From: Candidatus Reconcilbacillus cellulovorans
GTDB taxonomy: Bacteria > Bacillota > Bacilli > Paenibacillales > Reconciliibacillaceae
Assembly (NCBI GenBank): GCA_002507565.1
Contig: MOXJ01000002.1
Location: forward strand, 62,001-126,000
Length of the DNA: 64,000 bases
Direction: 5' to 3'
Shown here: positions 8,261-18,192 of the stretch, piece by piece
Layout: every line of letters starts with the position of its first letter
Numbering within the stretch: position 1 is the stretch's first letter
Translations under genes and position numbers: made by a program
Notes under the pieces: generated by a model
What the model was told of the DNA's origin: nothing
Seen by the model: the letters and a program-made list of their open reading frames with translations, nothing else
Databases searched by the model: none

Positions 8261-8387
8261 GAGTCCCGCGGGACGTCGGCCGCCGGGACGTGACTGTGCG
8301 CAACGTCGACCGACGAAACGCCTCCCGATCCGGAATTCGAGACGACAGTCCGTTCCCTCGTCCGCAGGTTTCCCCGAATGCCGGTCT

Positions 8388-8969
8388 TTACGGCGAAGCC
8401 GGCCCCTCCTCGTCGGAAAACCGGTCCGCCTCCGGCGACAGCGCCGACAGATGATCGCGCAGCCGTTCCTTGGCGCGGTGGATTTTCGCCTTGACAGTGC
8501 CGACGGGAAGGCCCAGCCGCTCCGCGATGTCGCGGTCTTTCATGCCGTGGAAAAATTTATAGATCAGGACTTTGTGCAAGTCTTCCGGCAGCAGGTCCAT
8601 GCCCTCGACGATCATGGTCCGGATCAGCAGCAGTTCCTCGAGATCCTCGTCGCTGCGGACCCATTCGCCGGCGTTGATGTGTTCGAGCGATGTCGTGTTG
8701 CGTCGGTATTTTTGCTTCATCAGATTGATGCCCGTGTTCGTCGCGATCGCCTTGGCCCACTGGATCAGTTTCCGTTCGTCGCGCAGCGAATCGGTTTTCT
8801 GCAAAATTTTCAGCCACGACTCCTGCACGATGTCCATCGCGTCGGCGTCGTTGCGCACCATGGCGTACGCCACCCGGTACATTTGCCGGTAAAGCTCGGC
8901 GAACAACCCGTCGACGTCGCTGCATCGACCGAGCAGATCGGAAAAAGGGGTTCCCCGTTCGGTCTCCAT
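8388..8969 (-). CDS. ECF-type RNA polymerase sigma factor
   Basis: A 193-residue sigma-70 family protein. Region 2 is at residues about 20-90 (ELYRQMYRVAYAMVRNDADAMDIVQESWLKIL, with WAKAIATNTGIN), and region 4 at about 130-180 (FFHGMKDRDIAERLGLPVGTVKAKIHRAKERL). The ATG at 8969 is chosen because GGGAG lies ten bases upstream; a GTG at 8978 abuts that site. Such factors direct RNA polymerase to small stress regulons and usually sit beside an anti-sigma gene. None is present here: the next gene downstream is the convergent ABC permease. How its activity is held in check is therefore unknown. Confidence 0.92.
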   Translation of the reverse strand: METERGTPFSDLLGRCSDVDGLFAELYRQMYRVAYAMVRNDADAMDIVQESWLKILQKTDSLRDERKLIQWAKAIATNTGINLMKQKYRRNTTSLEHINAGEWVRSDEDLEELLLIRTMIVEGMDLLPEDLHKVLIYKFFHGMKDRDIAERLGLPVGTVKAKIHRAKERLRDHLSALSPEADRFSDEEGPASP

Positions 8970-9023
8970 CCGGACCACGCTCCCGTCCGGCAGTTCCTAT
9001 GAAGGCGATTGCAGCCTGCTTCG

Positions 9024-9052
9024 ATTCTATCATTTCCGGACATTCCTTTCCA
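9024..9052 (-). promoter_or_regulatory. Predicted promoter of the ECF sigma gene
   Basis: On the minus strand TGGAAA (9052-9047) and TAGAAT (9029-9024) are separated by 17 bases, about 55 nt before the sigma start. It looks more like a sigma-A than an ECF promoter, so obvious autoregulation is not seen. Confidence 0.4.
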
Positions 9053-9100
9053 GTAGCCTACATCTCCCGGATTCAAAGGAAATACATGCGAATGAAAGCT

Positions 9101-9132
9101 TAAGGCGAAAGCCATGGTCGGCTTTCGCCTTA
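9101..9132 (-). terminator. Intrinsic terminator after the glucan synthase gene
   Basis: A perfect 13-bp stem (arms 9101-9113 and 9120-9132, built on AAGGCGAAAGCC) with a 6-base loop. On the minus strand it is followed by the U-rich TTTCATT only after a few bases. It lies about 30 bp beyond the stop codon and separates the giant gene from the sigma gene. Confidence 0.75.
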
Positions 9133-9162
9133 TGGGCCGATTTTCCCCCTACTTCTTGTTCC

Positions 9163-12100
9163 CTACATCGTCAATTCCACCTCATGCACGCGGCCGTCGT
9201 CCACCAGCTCGATCCACGGGCCGGACGCGTCCTTCCAGGATGAAACGTCCACTGTCGTTCCGTCCGCCGTAAGCCTCGTCCAGCCGACGCATTTGCCGTG
9301 CGGATTGCGGACCGTGATGCGGTAACGCGAACGCCCGTATCGGTATAGAACCGAAAACCCCGGCCACGACGAAGGCACGCACGGGCGGAAATATAACCGG
9401 TTGCCAAGGCGGCGCAGGCCGAGAATCCATTCAACGCCGGCCTGCCACATCCAGCCGGCCGCTCCCGTATACCACGTCCACCCGGAACGTCCGCGTAAAG
9501 GCTCAGCCGTATACACGTCGCCGGCCATGACGTACGGTTCGCCGCCGTAACGGAACGCGCCCTCGGGCGTCGCCGCATGAACGATCGGATTAAGCATGCG
9601 GAACCACTCGAATGCCTTGTTGCCGTCGCCCAGCATGCACCAGGCGATGACGCCCCAAACGGCCCCGTGCGTATATTGCGCGCCGTTTTCCCGAATACCG
9701 GGCGGGTACCCCTGAATATACCCCGGAGCCGGTTCCGTCCGGTCGAACGGCGGCGCAAGCAGCGGCAAAACACCGATCCGCCGGTCGACGAGCAGCTCGT
9801 CGGCCGACCGCATCGCCCGTTCCGCGCGTTCGCGCGGCGCCGCTTTGGACAGCACCGCCCACGACTGCGCGATTGCATCGATGCGGCACTCGGAACTGCC
9901 TGCGGTGCCCAGCCAGACGCCGTCGTCCGTACGCGCCCGGCGATACCATTTTCCGTCCCACGCGTGATCGTTCAGCGCTTTTGCCAACGAGGCGCGCGCC
10001 TGACGGTAACGCACCGCTCTCGCCCGGTCGCCGCGGCGTTCACAAATGTCCGAAAACCGCTCTAGGACGTCGCACAGGAACCATCCCAGCCATACGCTCT
10101 CGCCGCGGCCTTCCGGACCGACGCGGTTCATCCCGTCGTTCCAGTCGCCGGTTCCGATGAGCGGCAGCCCGTGTTCGCCGAACCGAAGCGCGCGTTCGAT
10201 CGCCCGCACGCAATGTTCATAAACGGTGCCGACATCTCCTTCGGCCGCCCGTTCGTATCGCTCCTCCTCCGACGGCCCGAGCGGCTCGCTTTTTAGAAAC
10301 GGCGCTGTCTCGTCGAGCAGCCGTTCGTCGCCGGTATGCTCCACGTAGCGCGCCGCCGCGTACGGCAGCCAGAGCAAATCGTCGGAAAACCGCGTCCGAA
10401 TGCCGCGGTCGGTCTCTTCATGCCACCAATGCTGCACGTCGCCTTCCTCGTACTGGCGCGACGCGTGCAGCAAAATCTGGCGACGGGTCAGGTCGGGACG
10501 CGCGTGCAACAAGGCGAGGCTGTCCTGCAGCTGGTCGCGGAAGCCGTAAGCTCCCCCAGCCTGGTAAAAACCGGCTCTTCCCCACATTCGGCACGACAAC
10601 ACTTGATACGGCAACCACCGGTTCAACAGCAGATCGGTCTCCGCGCTGGGCGTTCGAATTTCCACCGCTCCAGCCAAGTCGTCCCAGAAAGAGACGGCTT
10701 CCTCAAATTCCCGGACACAGGCGTCGGACGACCGATACTTTTGCGCAAGACGAACGGCTTCCTCGCGGGACGCCCCGCATCCCAACAACACGAAAACCGA
10801 TCGCTCGCCTTTGGCTTCCAATTGCACGACGACCTGCACCGCCCCGCACGGATCGTTCGTGGGCCCGATCCGCCCCGATAAACGAACGCGCCCAAGCGCC
10901 GCGGGTTCGAACACCGATCCGCCGCGTCCGATAAATTCCCCGCGGTCTCCCGTCCACGACGGCGCCGCTTCCGCGCGTGTGCCGGAACTTTCGGGATCGC
11001 CGGACGGCTGAACCCGCACGGCCAGAAACGCCGTCGCGCCGCGGAACGGTTCGGCAGCGGCGCCGTTTCGCGCCAAAAGCGCCTCGACCGTCCCGTCCCA
11101 CTCCGTCGAAAGAAACGGCGCGCATTTATCCCGCTCGGTACCAAGCACCCATTCCGCATACGCGGTCACGGTCAGGACGCGGCGCCGCCCGCTGCGGTCG
11201 GCCAGGCGGAGATGCGCGATCTTGACGGCGTCTTCCCCCGCCGCGTAGACAACCAAATCGTGTTCGACGCCTTCTTTCGTAAACCGAAAGCGGCTATATC
11301 CCTGCCCGTGAGAAACAACGTACGACGCGTCGAACGGGGCGACCGTCCAGAAACGGCCGCTTTCCTCATCGCGCACATAGATCATTTCGCCTGGACGGTC
11401 CGTCGCCGGATCGTTCGACCACGGCGTCAACCTGAACTCGCGGCTGTTCAGCCACCACGTGCACCCCGTATACGTTTCCGACACGAGAAAGCCGAACGTC
11501 GGGTTGGAAACGGCGTTGATCCAAGGCAGCCGCGGCGACCGGCCGCGCGCCCGGTCCATCAGGATCCGATACTCGCGCCCGTCGGGCGTAAAACCGCCGA
11601 TGCCGTTGAAAAACACGAGCGACGCCGACTCTCCGTCTTCCGGCCGTGCGACCGCGCTAGGCTCCCTCGCGTCCGCCGACGGAACAAGCGGCGCGGGCAA
11701 AACGTCCGCGGGCGGGCGCACGCGGAGCTGGGCGCGCAGGCTCGGCCCCTCGGCGCACAGCACGACGCCGGCGGCGACCAAAAGCAAGTTTTTCGTCTCC
11801 GGCGGCATCCGTTCTGCTTCCAGCACGTACATCCGGCCGGAAGCCTTGTCGGCCGCCGAATACCGCTCCGCAATCCGCATCACCGCATCCTGGACGGCCC
11901 TCTGATAGCCGGATCGCGACTCGACCAGCACCGCCAGATCAAAACCGATCCCTTTGCGGACCAAGTACTCCCGTCCCGCCGCCCATCTCGCGACGGCCGG
12001 CAACCCCGCCGAATCGGAAACGCGCACCGCGACGATCGGCAAATCGCCGGAAATGCCGTACGCCCAGAGCGCCGAAATGTCCCGTTCGAGCTCCGCGACC

Positions 12101-15100
12101 CGCTTTACCCTGTCGGCGTCATACGGCGCGCGATACAACAACCGGCCGGCCAGCTGTTCCAGCGCTTCCGTCTCCGAGGCGCTCAGGCGGAAGTGACTCC
12201 GTTCCAACTGGCTGCGCGCCCGCGCCGACCGAAACGCGCGCTCCACCTGGGCTGCTCCTTTCAACCGCCGAACGATGTCGACCGCTTTCTCTCTCGCGTC
12301 CGACACGCCGGTCACGGCGACCAGCACCACCCGGCCTCCCGGCGGAACGACGACGCGGCGCCGCATGACGAAAGCGGGATCGGCGACCGCTCCGACGCTT
12401 GCCGACAGCGGACCGCGTACACCCTGCGGACAAGCCGGCGGACATCCGCGCCCGATGAACCGAATACGGTCGGTTTCAAACTCCGCCGGCCCAGACTCTG
12501 CGGAAACGGCGCCCGCCGCTTCGTCCGACTCGACCGACAGCGTGTGAACCGCCCAAACCGGGTGTTCTTCCGGCGTTCTCGGCCGGCGGCGCGCAAGAAG
12601 GCACTCGTGCTCGACATCGAACATCGTTTCGACGAACAGTTTTGCAAAAGCCGGGTGTGCCGATTCGGCAGCAGGAGAGGCAAGGACGATCTCCTGATAC
12701 GTCGTCACCTCCAGCTCGCGCGGCTCCGTCCCGACATTCGCCAGCGTCAGCCGCCTCACTTCCGCCTGCACGTCCGGCGAAACGCAAATGTCGAGCCGCG
12801 ACCGAACGCCGTGCGCAACGCCGGTGAAAACGGCGCAGGCGGGCGAAAATTCCGCGCGGAAATCGTCGATTTCCGTCCGGCAAGGCTGAAACGTCGGCGA
12901 CCAGACCGCGCCGGTCGCAACGTCCCGAATGTAGAAAAAAGTTCCCCAGTCGTCCGCAGTCGGATCGCCGCGCCATCGCGTCACCGCCAGCCCTTCGAAG
13001 CGGCTGAAACCGGAGCCGGAAGCGGTGACGACGACGGTATACGCGCCGCCCGAAAGCACGCACACTTCGGGCAACGGCGTATGCGGCGTTTCGAAGACGC
13101 GGACCGGCATTTCCGTCGAAGCCGCGCGCCTTTCCGGCGGAAGCTCGTTTTCCTCCAGCTGTCGCTTCAAAAGGGCGGGACGATCGGGCATCCGTTCCTT
13201 CAGCAACAGCTCGGCCGCCCGGACGCGTGTGTCGCGGTGGAACCGATCGGGCAGCCGGTACGGCGAAAGCAGGTTGGCCAACGCCAGAAGACTCATCCCC
13301 TGATGGTGCGCCATGAACGTCCGCACGACGGCGCAGGACGCACGGTCGGGCAGCCGGTCCGGCGTAAAATCGACCGCGTCGTAAAAACCGAATTCGCCGC
13401 GGGCGCCGATCGCTTCCAGACGGCGAAGCGATTCGACCGCCGCGCGCGGCGCGTAAGGCAACGCCAGAATCGTCGCATACGGCGCCACGACCAGATCGTG
13501 TTCGAGTCCGCGTTTAAACCCGAGCTCCGGCACCCCGAACGCCCGGTACTGGTAGTTCATCCGGAAATCGAATGCGTAATAGGCCGACTCCGAAATGCCG
13601 AACGGCACGCCCCGTCTGCGCGCATACGCGATCTGCTGCCGAACGGCGCCCCGGCAGGCGTAGTCAAGCAAGGAGTCGCGGTAATGGCGCATGAGGAGCG
13701 TCGGCATCAAATACTCAAACATGGTGCCCGACCAGGAAAGCAGCGTCGGCGTGCCGCCGGCCGGAGCCATCGTTCGCCCGAGTACGCGCCAATGCTCCGG
13801 CGGAATTTGTCCGAGCGCGATCGCGGCGAAACTCGCCTGCCGCGCCTCCGACGCCAGCAAGTCGTAGAGCACCGAATCGCGCTCGTTGACGTCGGACCGA
13901 AATCCGAGGCTGAACAGCCTCGCTTTCCGGTCGTACAGCGGCCGGAAGTCGGTCGCCGCGACGATCGCCTCCATCCGCTTCACGAGCGAACGTCCCCGTT
14001 CGGCGACGCTTTCGTTCAAGCCGGCTGCGTCCGCCTCCAGCCATTCCTTTAACCCTTCCTTGACTGCAATGAGACAAACGACGAAATTGCCGGAATCGAC
14101 CGTCGACACGTACGGCGGGGACAGCGGTCGGAGCGTCGTCGTGTCGTACCAGTTGTACAAATGACCGTTCCATTTTTCTAGTTTTTCGACTGTGCTGATT
14201 GTCTTATCTAAATATTCTATTAAATCCGGCGTCCCGATCCATCCGAAATCACGGGCCGCTAAAACGCACGCTAGTTGAAGACCGACGTTCGTCGGCGACG
14301 TCCTGTGCGCGACGCCGTTCGGCGGGTCGACCTGCACGTTGTCGGGAACCAACCAGTGGTCCTCTTCGCCGACAAAACGCTCGAAAAACGTCCAGATCTG
14401 GCGCGCCAGACGTTCGAGCCACTGCCGTTCCTCCGCCGTCAGCGGAATGTTTTCTTCCCCGACGGGCCGTTCCAGCCACCGGATGCCGAGGGGAGCGGCC
14501 GACCAGAGGAGAGAAACCGCGAAAGCGGCCGCCGTCGCCGGCGAGTCCGTCAGCAGACCCGCCGCCGCCGGCAACGCGGCCAGAACGTAACCGGCCGTCC
14601 GCATCATGACGACGGGCGGTTTTCCGTTTTTGCTCCTGCGTTCAACTTCCGCCGAACAGACCCATTCGAGCAGCCGCCGGCGGGAAACGGTCATCCGGTA
14701 CAACGTCCTTCCGACGGCGTCCGCCATCAGCGCCGTCTGAAACGGCAAAACGGCCGCCTGGATTATTCCCTGACCGAATGCGGTCCACAACCGGCGCAGA
14801 TGAAAATGCCGGCTTCCGAACGCCGCGAGCATCCGCCATCCCGGCAGCAGCGCCGTCGCGACGGCCGCCGCCCACCAGGCCGCGGTCGTTCCCGGCAATC
14901 CGGCCGTTCCGAACAACACGAGCGCATACAAGGAAGGGGCGACGAGGCTGCGCCGCAAATTGTCGACGATTTGCCAGCGCGTCAGAGCGCCGAGGTCGAC
15001 GCGCCGCCGCCTGCCGTACCGGTCGGCCGTACGCGGCGCCAGCCAGTAGACGAGCTGCCAGTCGCCGCGCACCCAACGATGCAGCCGCCGCTGATACGCG

Positions 15101-17355
15101 TAAAATGTAGCCGGATGTTCGTCGACGAGCTCGACGTCCGACAGCAGCCCGGCGCGCAAAAAACCGCCCTCCAGCAAGTCGTGGCTGAGCACGCGGTTTT
15201 CCGGGATCCGGTCGCACAGCACCCGGGCGAACGCGTCCACGTCGAAAATGCCTTTTCCCGCAAACATTCCTTCCGCAAAACCGTCCTGATACGGGTCGGA
15301 AACCGCAAACGCGTAGGCGTCGACGCCCGGATCCCCCGTCCAGAAACGGACAAGGCGCGTTCGCGTTACCGACTCGTACCGGACGGACACGCGCGGCTGC
15401 AAAACGCCGTATCCCTCGACGACACGCGTTTGCGACGGATTAAGCCGCGGACGGTTAAACGGCAGATGCATCGCACCGATCATTCGGCGCGCGGCACCCA
15501 TCGGCAGCTCCGTATCCGCGTCGAGTGTTATCACGTACCGGACGCGGGGCCATACCGAAGCGTCGCCGATCGTCCACACAAAGCCGGTGTCCGTTTTGCC
15601 GCGCAACAGCTCGACGAATTCGACCAACTTGCCGCGCTTGCGTTCCCAGCCCATCCAGACGTTTTCTTTCGGGTTCCACGTGCGTTTGCGCAAAAACAGA
15701 TGAAAGGTCGATCCACCGGGGGCGGCGTACTTGCGGTTCAGCTCTTCGACGGCTTGACGAGCCGCCTCGACGATCGCCGCATCTTTCGGTTCGGTCTCCG
15801 CCTCTGCGTCCGCGAAATCGCCGAGCATGGCGTAATGGACGTTCGCATCCCTCGTCGCCAGATGGTGCAGTTCGAGCCGTTCGGCCGTCTCGCGAACGTC
15901 GTCCGCGGACGACCAGATGACGGGAATGACGACCATCGTCGTCGCTTCCGGCGGCACACCTTCTGAAAAATCGTAACGAAGCAACGGCATAGGCCGAAAA
16001 CAGCGCTTGATCGCCCCGTGTACCGTCGTCACCGCCCATTCGGAAGCGGGAAGCGCCAATGCAAGCAGGGCGACCGCCCATTCGCCGGGCGTCCAAACGG
16101 CGCCTCCGTTGATAAGCCGCGCGGCGCCAATCCAAAACAAGCCGAACACCGCCGCCAAAACACCGAAATAGGTGCGGCAGCTTCGGTTCCACCTTCCGAC
16201 ACCGGTCAGCCGCCGCGTCCGCCAGCATGCTCGGAGCGCCTGCTTCAGCAGCCGTACACCCGCCGGCTCGAGCAGGTAATAGGAGACAAACGCCGAACGA
16301 GGTAACTCGTCCGGCCGGAGCGCATCGGGCGTTTCGCGTTTCGCCAATTCGACGGCTTTCTGGGCGACCAGCGTTTCCGGGACGCGCAACCGCCGTGCAA
16401 GCCGTTCCACGCGCCGCCTGAGCACATCCCGGCTTTCAAAGTCGAGCCGCGCATATGTATCGGCCGCTTCCGTCCGCAACAACCGCTCCACGACGGAACA
16501 CCGCTCGAACCATTCCCTCCAGTCCTGGCGCTCAAGAAGCCGCAGCGAACCGATCAAATTTGCGGCCGTCGTCTGGAATCCGGCCTGAAGCTGGTATTCG
16601 TACGTCATGATGTTTCGCAGCGGATCGGCGTGCTCGCATCCGTCCGCTTTCGGCAGCATGAACGTTTCCGTTTCGCAACGGAGCCAGGCCCGAAGTTCTT
16701 CCGCGTCTTCCATCCGTTCGCGAAGGTGGCCGACGAGATGGACGACCCACGGCGCGGACAGCGGGACAGCGACGCCGGCCTCCTCCAGCGCACGGCTGAG
16801 CGACTCCGGCCGGGGTGGAGTTCCGACGGACGCCAAAATCCGGTCGACTTGCGCGCAAATTTCTCTTCGCTCCCGCACGTTCGCCGCCAGGTCGGCAAGC
16901 CGGCGGACGAGCGCCGCCCGCATGACGAAGGGCAACGCCCATGTTTCGGCGAGCGACAGCACCGACGCTTCCTGGTACGCGTCCAGCCACGAAAACCATG
17001 TCTTTTCATCGACAAGACCATCGGAAGCGACAAGATAATGTTCGCAGAGGGACATGACGCGCAGTTCGCCGGTGCCGCGCAAAACGGGCAGCTGTCTCAG
17101 CAAATCGTCCGACAAGGCGTCGCGGACGGCCAGAATCTGTTCTTCGACGAATTCGGCGTTGTCCAACAGCCACTCCTCGGCAGGCTGGGAACAGGCCGCG
17201 TCCGTTTGCCGCAAAACGTCGATATGCTTTCTCAGCCTTACAACATCCGCGGCGAATTCACGCCGGAGCCGGCAAGCCGAACGCCGGGACGCGAGCACGT
17301 CGTGGCGAAGTGCCAGCTCGCGCGCCTGTCGCCGCAGACTTTCCACATCCGACAT
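9163..17355 (-). CDS. Giant cyclic beta-1,2-glucan synthase-like protein (GT84 / glucoamylase-like / GH94)
   Basis: A 2,730-residue membrane enzyme built like NdvB/Cgs proteins. It has an N-terminal helical region, membrane helices near residues 395-440, a glycosyltransferase domain with the acidic motif VITLDADTELP near residue 605 and an RRLHRWVRGDW motif near 757, and more helices near 800-960. A glucoamylase-like domain follows (about 985-1400, TSPTNVGLQLACVLAARDFG), which in related Firmicute enzymes is the cyclising domain. The C-terminal half has beta-sandwich segments and a GH94 catalytic domain with GTGDWNDGMNRVG near 2400. The expected role is to make, cyclise and trim beta-1,2-glucan from UDP-glucose. 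The ATG at 17355 follows GGGAGGAC. Activity and product are inferred from domain order. Confidence 0.88.
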   Translation of the reverse strand: MSDVESLRRQARELALRHDVLASRRSACRLRREFAADVVRLRKHIDVLRQTDAACSQPAEEWLLDNAEFVEEQILAVRDALSDDLLRQLPVLRGTGELRVMSLCEHYLVASDGLVDEKTWFSWLDAYQEASVLSLAETWALPFVMRAALVRRLADLAANVRERREICAQVDRILASVGTPPRPESLSRALEEAGVAVPLSAPWVVHLVGHLRERMEDAEELRAWLRCETETFMLPKADGCEHADPLRNIMTYEYQLQAGFQTTAANLIGSLRLLERQDWREWFERCSVVERLLRTEAADTYARLDFESRDVLRRRVERLARRLRVPETLVAQKAVELAKRETPDALRPDELPRSAFVSYYLLEPAGVRLLKQALRACWRTRRLTGVGRWNRSCRTYFGVLAAVFGLFWIGAARLINGGAVWTPGEWAVALLALALPASEWAVTTVHGAIKRCFRPMPLLRYDFSEGVPPEATTMVVIPVIWSSADDVRETAERLELHHLATRDANVHYAMLGDFADAEAETEPKDAAIVEAARQAVEELNRKYAAPGGSTFHLFLRKRTWNPKENVWMGWERKRGKLVEFVELLRGKTDTGFVWTIGDASVWPRVRYVITLDADTELPMGAARRMIGAMHLPFNRPRLNPSQTRVVEGYGVLQPRVSVRYESVTRTRLVRFWTGDPGVDAYAFAVSDPYQDGFAEGMFAGKGIFDVDAFARVLCDRIPENRVLSHDLLEGGFLRAGLLSDVELVDEHPATFYAYQRRLHRWVRGDWQLVYWLAPRTADRYGRRRRVDLGALTRWQIVDNLRRSLVAPSLYALVLFGTAGLPGTTAAWWAAAVATALLPGWRMLAAFGSRHFHLRRLWTAFGQGIIQAAVLPFQTALMADAVGRTLYRMTVSRRRLLEWVCSAEVERRSKNGKPPVVMMRTAGYVLAALPAAAGLLTDSPATAAAFAVSLLWSAAPLGIRWLERPVGEENIPLTAEERQWLERLARQIWTFFERFVGEEDHWLVPDNVQVDPPNGVAHRTSPTNVGLQLACVLAARDFGWIGTPDLIEYLDKTISTVEKLEKWNGHLYNWYDTTTLRPLSPPYVSTVDSGNFVVCLIAVKEGLKEWLEADAAGLNESVAERGRSLVKRMEAIVAATDFRPLYDRKARLFSLGFRSDVNERDSVLYDLLASEARQASFAAIALGQIPPEHWRVLGRTMAPAGGTPTLLSWSGTMFEYLMPTLLMRHYRDSLLDYACRGAVRQQIAYARRRGVPFGISESAYYAFDFRMNYQYRAFGVPELGFKRGLEHDLVVAPYATILALPYAPRAAVESLRRLEAIGARGEFGFYDAVDFTPDRLPDRASCAVVRTFMAHHQGMSLLALANLLSPYRLPDRFHRDTRVRAAELLLKERMPDRPALLKRQLEENELPPERRAASTEMPVRVFETPHTPLPEVCVLSGGAYTVVVTASGSGFSRFEGLAVTRWRGDPTADDWGTFFYIRDVATGAVWSPTFQPCRTEIDDFRAEFSPACAVFTGVAHGVRSRLDICVSPDVQAEVRRLTLANVGTEPRELEVTTYQEIVLASPAAESAHPAFAKLFVETMFDVEHECLLARRRPRTPEEHPVWAVHTLSVESDEAAGAVSAESGPAEFETDRIRFIGRGCPPACPQGVRGPLSASVGAVADPAFVMRRRVVVPPGGRVVLVAVTGVSDAREKAVDIVRRLKGAAQVERAFRSARARSQLERSHFRLSASETEALEQLAGRLLYRAPYDADRVKRVAELERDISALWAYGISGDLPIVAVRVSDSAGLPAVARWAAGREYLVRKGIGFDLAVLVESRSGYQRAVQDAVMRIAERYSAADKASGRMYVLEAERMPPETKNLLLVAAGVVLCAEGPSLRAQLRVRPPADVLPAPLVPSADAREPSAVARPEDGESASLVFFNGIGGFTPDGREYRILMDRARGRSPRLPWINAVSNPTFGFLVSETYTGCTWWLNSREFRLTPWSNDPATDRPGEMIYVRDEESGRFWTVAPFDASYVVSHGQGYSRFRFTKEGVEHDLVVYAAGEDAVKIAHLRLADRSGRRRVLTVTAYAEWVLGTERDKCAPFLSTEWDGTVEALLARNGAAAEPFRGATAFLAVRVQPSGDPESSGTRAEAAPSWTGDRGEFIGRGGSVFEPAALGRVRLSGRIGPTNDPCGAVQVVVQLEAKGERSVFVLLGCGASREEAVRLAQKYRSSDACVREFEEAVSFWDDLAGAVEIRTPSAETDLLLNRWLPYQVLSCRMWGRAGFYQAGGAYGFRDQLQDSLALLHARPDLTRRQILLHASRQYEEGDVQHWWHEETDRGIRTRFSDDLLWLPYAAARYVEHTGDERLLDETAPFLKSEPLGPSEEERYERAAEGDVGTVYEHCVRAIERALRFGEHGLPLIGTGDWNDGMNRVGPEGRGESVWLGWFLCDVLERFSDICERRGDRARAVRYRQARASLAKALNDHAWDGKWYRRARTDDGVWLGTAGSSECRIDAIAQSWAVLSKAAPRERAERAMRSADELLVDRRIGVLPLLAPPFDRTEPAPGYIQGYPPGIRENGAQYTHGAVWGVIAWCMLGDGNKAFEWFRMLNPIVHAATPEGAFRYGGEPYVMAGDVYTAEPLRGRSGWTWYTGAAGWMWQAGVEWILGLRRLGNRLYFRPCVPSSWPGFSVLYRYGRSRYRITVRNPHGKCVGWTRLTADGTTVDVSSWKDASGPWIELVDDGRVHEVELTM

Positions 17356-17367
17356 CCAGGAGTCCTC

Positions 17368-17406
17368 CCGCTTCAGGTGTCTTTTCTCAATGTTCCCTGA
17401 AGGCGG
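17368..17406 (-). promoter_or_regulatory. Hairpin just before the glucan synthase ribosome binding site
   Basis: On the mRNA CCGCCTTCAGG (17406-17396) pairs with CCTGAAGCGG (17377-17368), ten base pairs with one bulged C. The 3' arm runs directly into the GGGAGGAC ribosome binding site. It may affect translation or act as a weak terminator of the upstream 3D gene; there is no T-run. Confidence 0.4.
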
Positions 17407-17420
17407 GGATTTTATGAAAA

Positions 17421-18188
17421 TCAAAAGCAGCCGGGGGAAGCGACTTCCCTCCGGCCGCCGAGGTCGTTGTACCGGTTCATTTTCTCTTCCGTCAATTTGC
17501 CGTCGCCGAGCCGAAGCACGAGGACTTCGACGCGGCGTTTGCCCCATTCCCGGTAAATCTGATCTTTCCGTTCGAAATATAGGTCGATCACATGCCCTTT
17601 GACGGACGATCCGGTATCGGCCACGACCGCGTAGCCGTAACCGGGAACGTACAGTTCCGTGCCGATCGGAAACAGCGCCGGATCGGCCGCGATCGTGGAG
17701 TAGACGTCCCTGCGCGCTCTGACGCCGGAAAACGTGATGCCGTAACCGGGATCACCCGGACGCTTGCCGGTCGATTCCGGCCCGGCGTAGTAGCCGGTCG
17801 CCGTGACGACGACGCGCCGGCACTGCCGCAATTGGTCGGGACTATGAAACGACGGCGCGCGCTTGTTGCGTTCCATCCAGTCCGCAGCGCTCAACGCCAT
17901 TGAAGCGGCCGCGGATGCGGAGACCGGCGCGACATTCGACGCGGCTGCGGCGGGTGCGGGCGTCGATACAGGCGCGCGCGCCTTCGTCGGAGACGCCGGC
18001 GCAGGCGTCGCCGCCGGTACGGGCGCCCCAGCGGCTGCGGACGCGGCTCGGTTGATTCCCGACGCCGCCTGCGGTACGCCCGCCTCCGGCTCCCGTCCGT
18101 CTCCGGGCGCCAACACGGCCGGCGGAGCGGCCCACGCCGAAAACGCGAACCAGATCGCAAGCCACCACGCGCATACGCGTAAAAACAT
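17421..18188 (-). CDS. Secreted 3D-domain protein
   Basis: A 255-residue protein with a signal peptide (residues about 1-21, cleavage near AWA-AP), then about 100 residues rich in Ala and Pro typical of a wall-spanning linker, and a C-terminal 3D domain (about 145-230). The aspartates for which the domain is named appear in VVADTGSSVKGHVIDLYF, with PIGTELYVPGYG before them. 3D domains occur in cell-wall lytic enzymes such as YocH and resemble the MltA barrel, so a peptidoglycan role is likely. No LysM or SH3 binding module is present. The ribosome binding site lies within a strong hairpin. Confidence 0.85.
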   Translation of the reverse strand: MFLRVCAWWLAIWFAFSAWAAPPAVLAPGDGREPEAGVPQAASGINRAASAAAGAPVPAATPAPASPTKARAPVSTPAPAAAASNVAPVSASAAASMALSAADWMERNKRAPSFHSPDQLRQCRRVVVTATGYYAGPESTGKRPGDPGYGITFSGVRARRDVYSTIAADPALFPIGTELYVPGYGYAVVADTGSSVKGHVIDLYFERKDQIYREWGKRRVEVLVLRLGDGKLTEEKMNRYNDLGGRREVASPGCF

Positions 18189-18192
18189 GAAC

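Noticed and set aside
8263-8274. GTCCCGCGGGAC palindrome after the ABC permease gene
   Set aside because: It is short, has no T-run and is expected by chance in GC-rich DNA.
11212-14052. A 946-codon open frame on the plus strand
   Set aside because: It is antisense to the glucan synthase gene, is rich in Arg, Pro and His with no domain, and has no ribosome binding site. GC-rich codon bias keeps the opposite frame open. The same holds for 2532-4559, 14275-15966, 22314-24359 and 50598-53807.
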